A stretch of 64,000 nt of DNA from Brevibacillus_D fluminis_A (lineage in GTDB: Bacteria > Bacillota > Bacilli > Brevibacillales > Brevibacillaceae): contig NZ_CM125436.1 of NCBI RefSeq assembly GCF_052072235.1, positions 4,706,001 through 4,770,000 on the forward strand, written 5' to 3'. Positions 63,080 to 64,000 of the stretch are shown here, piece after piece; position 1 is the stretch's first letter, and each line of letters begins with the position of its first letter. The position numbers were made by a program, and so were the translations under genes. The notes under the pieces are model-generated. The model was not told the DNA's origin. It saw only the letters and a list, made by a program, of their open reading frames with translations, and did no database searches.

Positions 63080-63727
63080 TTAGACAGGTGCGATGTTGAT
63101 GTCGCTGGAGGTCAAAAAGAATCGCGAATACTCAGGCTTGTTCATCGTTTCTGGCGTAAGAATCGATTTGAGAATGATATCGGAGTAAATGACGGCAATT
63201 TCTTCGATCGAGTAGCGTCCCGTCTTTTGATACCATTTGTATATCCAGTTGATCATGCCGAAGATCGCCATGGCCATGATCGGCACCGGCAGCTCTTGGC
63301 GGAACTCCCCGCAGTCGATCCCGTCCTGGATGACCTTGAACATAATTCCCTTATAGTGATCGCGCTTTTCCTCAATCAAGGAAAAATACTCTGGCGCGAG
63401 ATAAGAGCTTTCCTGATAAAAGACCGTGACTTCCGAGCGGTACAGGTCGATCATCATGACAAATGAACGAATGATTGCGTCCAGCTTTTCCGTTGGCGTG
63501 GCAAACGTCTGGTACGCCTGCTGCCCTTTTTCCAGCACATACGATATGAAGTGATCGTGAACGGTATAAAGGAGTTCGTCTTTCGACTTGAAATTATGAT
63601 AAAATCCTCCTTTTGACGTGCCGCTCGCTTTCACAATCTGATCTACCGTCACTTTGTGGTACCCGTACTCTTCAAACAGTCGCAGCGACGATTCGATGAT
63701 CCGGTCCCTTAGCGATTTTTCTGCCAT
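63080..63727 (-). CDS. TetR-family regulator
   Basis: 215 residues. HTH RIIESSLRLFEEYGYHKVTVDQIVKASGTSKGGFYHNFKSK; the C-terminal ligand domain resembles fatty-acid-metabolism TetR proteins (VFYQESSYLAPEYFSLIEEKR, MAMAIFGMINWIYKWYQKTG, YSDIILKSIL). ATG 63727 preferred; GTG 63739 possible. Likely controls the MFS gene that follows and perhaps acyl-CoA genes. Confidence 0.9.
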   Translation of the reverse strand: MAEKSLRDRIIESSLRLFEEYGYHKVTVDQIVKASGTSKGGFYHNFKSKDELLYTVHDHFISYVLEKGQQAYQTFATPTEKLDAIIRSFVMMIDLYRSEVTVFYQESSYLAPEYFSLIEEKRDHYKGIMFKVIQDGIDCGEFRQELPVPIMAMAIFGMINWIYKWYQKTGRYSIEEIAVIYSDIILKSILTPETMNKPEYSRFFLTSSDINIAPV

Positions 63728-63830
63728 CCGTTGATTCACCCCAACCTATTCTAACACAATCCCTGCTGACTCGAAAAAATAATCTTGAATAAGTCATGAT
63801 AACATGCCGGTCGAAGATTCGTCACATGCG

Positions 63831-63865
63831 AAAGGAACCAGCCCTTTCATTTGGCTGGTTCCTCG
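63831..63865. terminator. Terminator after the right-edge gene
   Basis: AAGGAACCAGCC / GGCTGGTTCCT stem, 24 bases past the stop of the partial gene; weak T-run. Confidence 0.65.
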
Positions 63866-63888
63866 CTGGCACTTCTCTTTTCTCCCAT

Positions 63889-64000
63889 CATTTCACAATG
63901 AGGCTGATGGTGAGCTTTTTCTCTTCATAAGTCACGGTTATTTTGGTCGTCCCTGCCGACTTGGCGGTGATCAGTCCTGCCTCCACATTCGCAATCGCCT
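63889..64000 (-). CDS. C terminus of a BIG2-domain surface protein (5' end outside window)
   Basis: Last 36 residues, reading AIANVEAGLITAKSAGTTKITVTY and ending ISLIVK. This matches the end of the BIG2-like domain closing the 1637-residue exported protein (VEQGMIEAVSPGTTTVTATY). A second, related surface protein thus begins beyond the right edge. Confidence 0.8.

Overview
The window reads as a chromosomal segment of a Gram-positive, spore-former-type Bacillales bacterium, most like Brevibacillus or a relative (Paenibacillaceae). This is inferred from gene content, strong AGGAGG-type ribosome binding sites, frequent TTG/GTG starts and sigma-A/CcpA/CysL/FNR-style sites; it has not been tested by a database search. 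Most of the window is moderately GC-rich. The stretch from about 43.7 to 50.4 kb is clearly AT-richer and looks acquired and partly decayed. I see no rRNA, tRNA, CRISPR array or intact insertion sequence.

Layout. 1-5.5 kb: a polyamine ABC transporter (potD-potB-potC-potA, minus strand; potA runs off the left edge) and a sigma-54 enhancer-binding activator. Each of the two units has a GG-N10-GC sigma-54 promoter and shares an upstream repeat. 5.7-16.8 kb: an orphan MHYT histidine kinase, an ArsR regulator, a DMT exporter, an MBL hydrolase, a CD3324-type HTH protein, a Gfo/Idh/MocA oxidoreductase, a FusB/FusC-type EF-G-binding protein behind a probable translational attenuator, a coiled-coil protein, a VanZ protein, a FecCD permease remnant, a divergent HxlR/SDR pair and an SRPBCC protein. 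17-22 kb: a 1637-residue exported protein with 11 near-identical Ig-like repeats and C-terminal BIG2-like domains. 22-25 kb: an ArsR/AHSA1 pair, arylamine N-acetyltransferase and an AmiS/UreI channel.

25-32.3 kb is a complete nucleoside salvage locus: pdp-deoC-cdd-nupC behind DeoR-type and cre-type operators, the SorC-type regulator deoR, and divergently an efflux MFS plus deoD. 32.4-43.7 kb: another MFS transporter, a hotdog thioesterase, a truncated haemoglobin opposite hybrid cluster protein (hcp) with two FNR-type boxes between them, a flavin monooxygenase, a MerR regulator with a frameshifted serine hydrolase, and the assimilatory sulfite reductase cysJI.

43.7-50.4 kb is the accessory region: a MerR-SDR-NTF2 cassette flanked by imperfect repeats, an MFS gene truncated and fused to a TPR gene start, an HxlR/oxidoreductase pair and a YgiT zinc-finger protein. 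50.5-59.3 kb is one polycistron, accB-mutA-mutB-meaB-pccB-accC, which would carry propionyl-CoA through methylmalonyl-CoA to succinyl-CoA. 59.6-64 kb: diaminopropionate ammonia-lyase opposite a GntR regulator with two matching operators, a CynX/NimT-type MFS, a TetR regulator and the tail of a second BIG2-type protein cut by the right edge.
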